Assembly (NCBI GenBank): GCA_021775715.1 | Contig: JAJFHI010000067.1 | Coordinates: 1 to 5,284 of the forward strand | Direction of reading: 5' to 3' | From: Hyphomicrobiaceae bacterium | Lineage (GTDB): Bacteria > Pseudomonadota > Alphaproteobacteria > Rhizobiales > Hyphomicrobiaceae | Length of the DNA stretch: 5,284 nt | Shown here: one piece after another, positions 5,146-5,284 of the stretch | Layout of the letters: every line of letters starts with the position of its first letter | Position numbering within the stretch: the stretch's first letter is position 1 | Program-made: the position numbers and the translations under genes | The notes under the pieces: generated by a model | Database searches by the model: none | Told to the model about the DNA's origin: nothing | The model's input: only the letters and a program-made list of their open reading frames with translations

Positions 5146-5284
5146 CTACCTGTTCTGACCGGGCACCCACAAGACATCCCCCGCACCGTGGTTGTTCACG
5201 TAGCGGCTGGCAACAAACAGGTAATCCGATAAGCGATTTATATACTTCAATGCCGCCTCGCTGACGGGTTCGCCCTCGGTTGCA
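5146..5284 (-). CDS. Cob(I)alamin adenosyltransferase, PduO type (C-terminal fragment, cut by window edge)
   Basis: Only the last 45 codons are in the window, read from 5283 down to TAG at 5148-5146. The visible tail EAALKYINRLSDYLFVASR, then YVNNHGAGDVLWVPGQNR, matches the conserved C-terminus of PduO-type ATP:cob(I)alamin adenosyltransferases, in which the NRLSDYLF helix is strongly conserved. The enzyme transfers the adenosyl group from ATP to reduced cobalamin to make adenosylcobalamin. Finding it upstream of etfB-etfA-hbd on the same strand fits a neighbourhood common in Alphaproteobacteria. The reading frame is intact within the window; nothing can be said about the N-terminus. Confidence 0.85.
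   Translation of the reverse strand, partial: ATEGEPVSEAALKYINRLSDYLFVASRYVNNHGAGDVLWVPGQNR

Noticed and set aside
1..5284. A hidden defence system, toxin-antitoxin pair, CRISPR array or mobile element
   Set aside because: All strong frames belong to metabolic or housekeeping families, and I found no transposase-like protein, spaced repeat array or terminal inverted repeats.

Overview
The window looks like part of an alphaproteobacterial chromosome. The main reason is the block cob(I)alamin adenosyltransferase, electron transfer flavoprotein beta and alpha (etfB-etfA) and 3-hydroxybutyryl-CoA dehydrogenase, all on the minus strand. This neighbourhood is familiar from Alphaproteobacteria, and the protein sequences read as ordinary members of those families. 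Base composition looks moderately GC-rich by eye, and no part stands out as foreign. No species can be named from the sequence alone.

Layout, in minus-strand transcription order from the right edge: the C-terminal tail of an adenosyltransferase (5146-5284, cut by the window edge); a 130-base gap; a six-helix rhomboid protease (4320-5015); a 208-base regulatory gap with a predicted promoter, a perfect 14-bp palindrome and repeated CGCAC pentamers; etfB (3356-4111) and etfA (2415-3356), sharing one base in TAATG; a 60-base gap; hbd (1416-2354); a 221-base gap with a near-perfect 19-bp direct repeat and a strong terminator-like hairpin; and a short-chain dehydrogenase/reductase (442-1194). A plus-strand gene of the pyridoxamine-phosphate-oxidase-like flavoprotein family (2-370, N-terminus outside the window) converges on the SDR gene, with a bidirectional terminator between them.

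The central genes form a short-chain acyl-CoA oxidation unit. ETF collects electrons from acyl-CoA dehydrogenases and passes them to the quinone pool through ETF:quinone oxidoreductase (not in this window). Hbd performs the next NAD-linked step on the hydroxyacyl-CoA. The adenosyltransferase makes adenosylcobalamin, the cofactor of enzymes such as methylmalonyl-CoA mutase that handle acyl-CoA rearrangements. The rhomboid protease, SDR and PPOX-like protein have no demonstrated part in this pathway.

I found no mobile element, CRISPR array, RNA gene or clearly new multi-gene system. The parts most worth a second look are non-coding: the palindrome at the predicted etf transcription start, a six-codon mini-ORF whose stop overlaps the etfB start, the duplicated hbd 3' end, and a terminator hairpin directly before the SDR ribosome binding site, which suggests conditional read-through.
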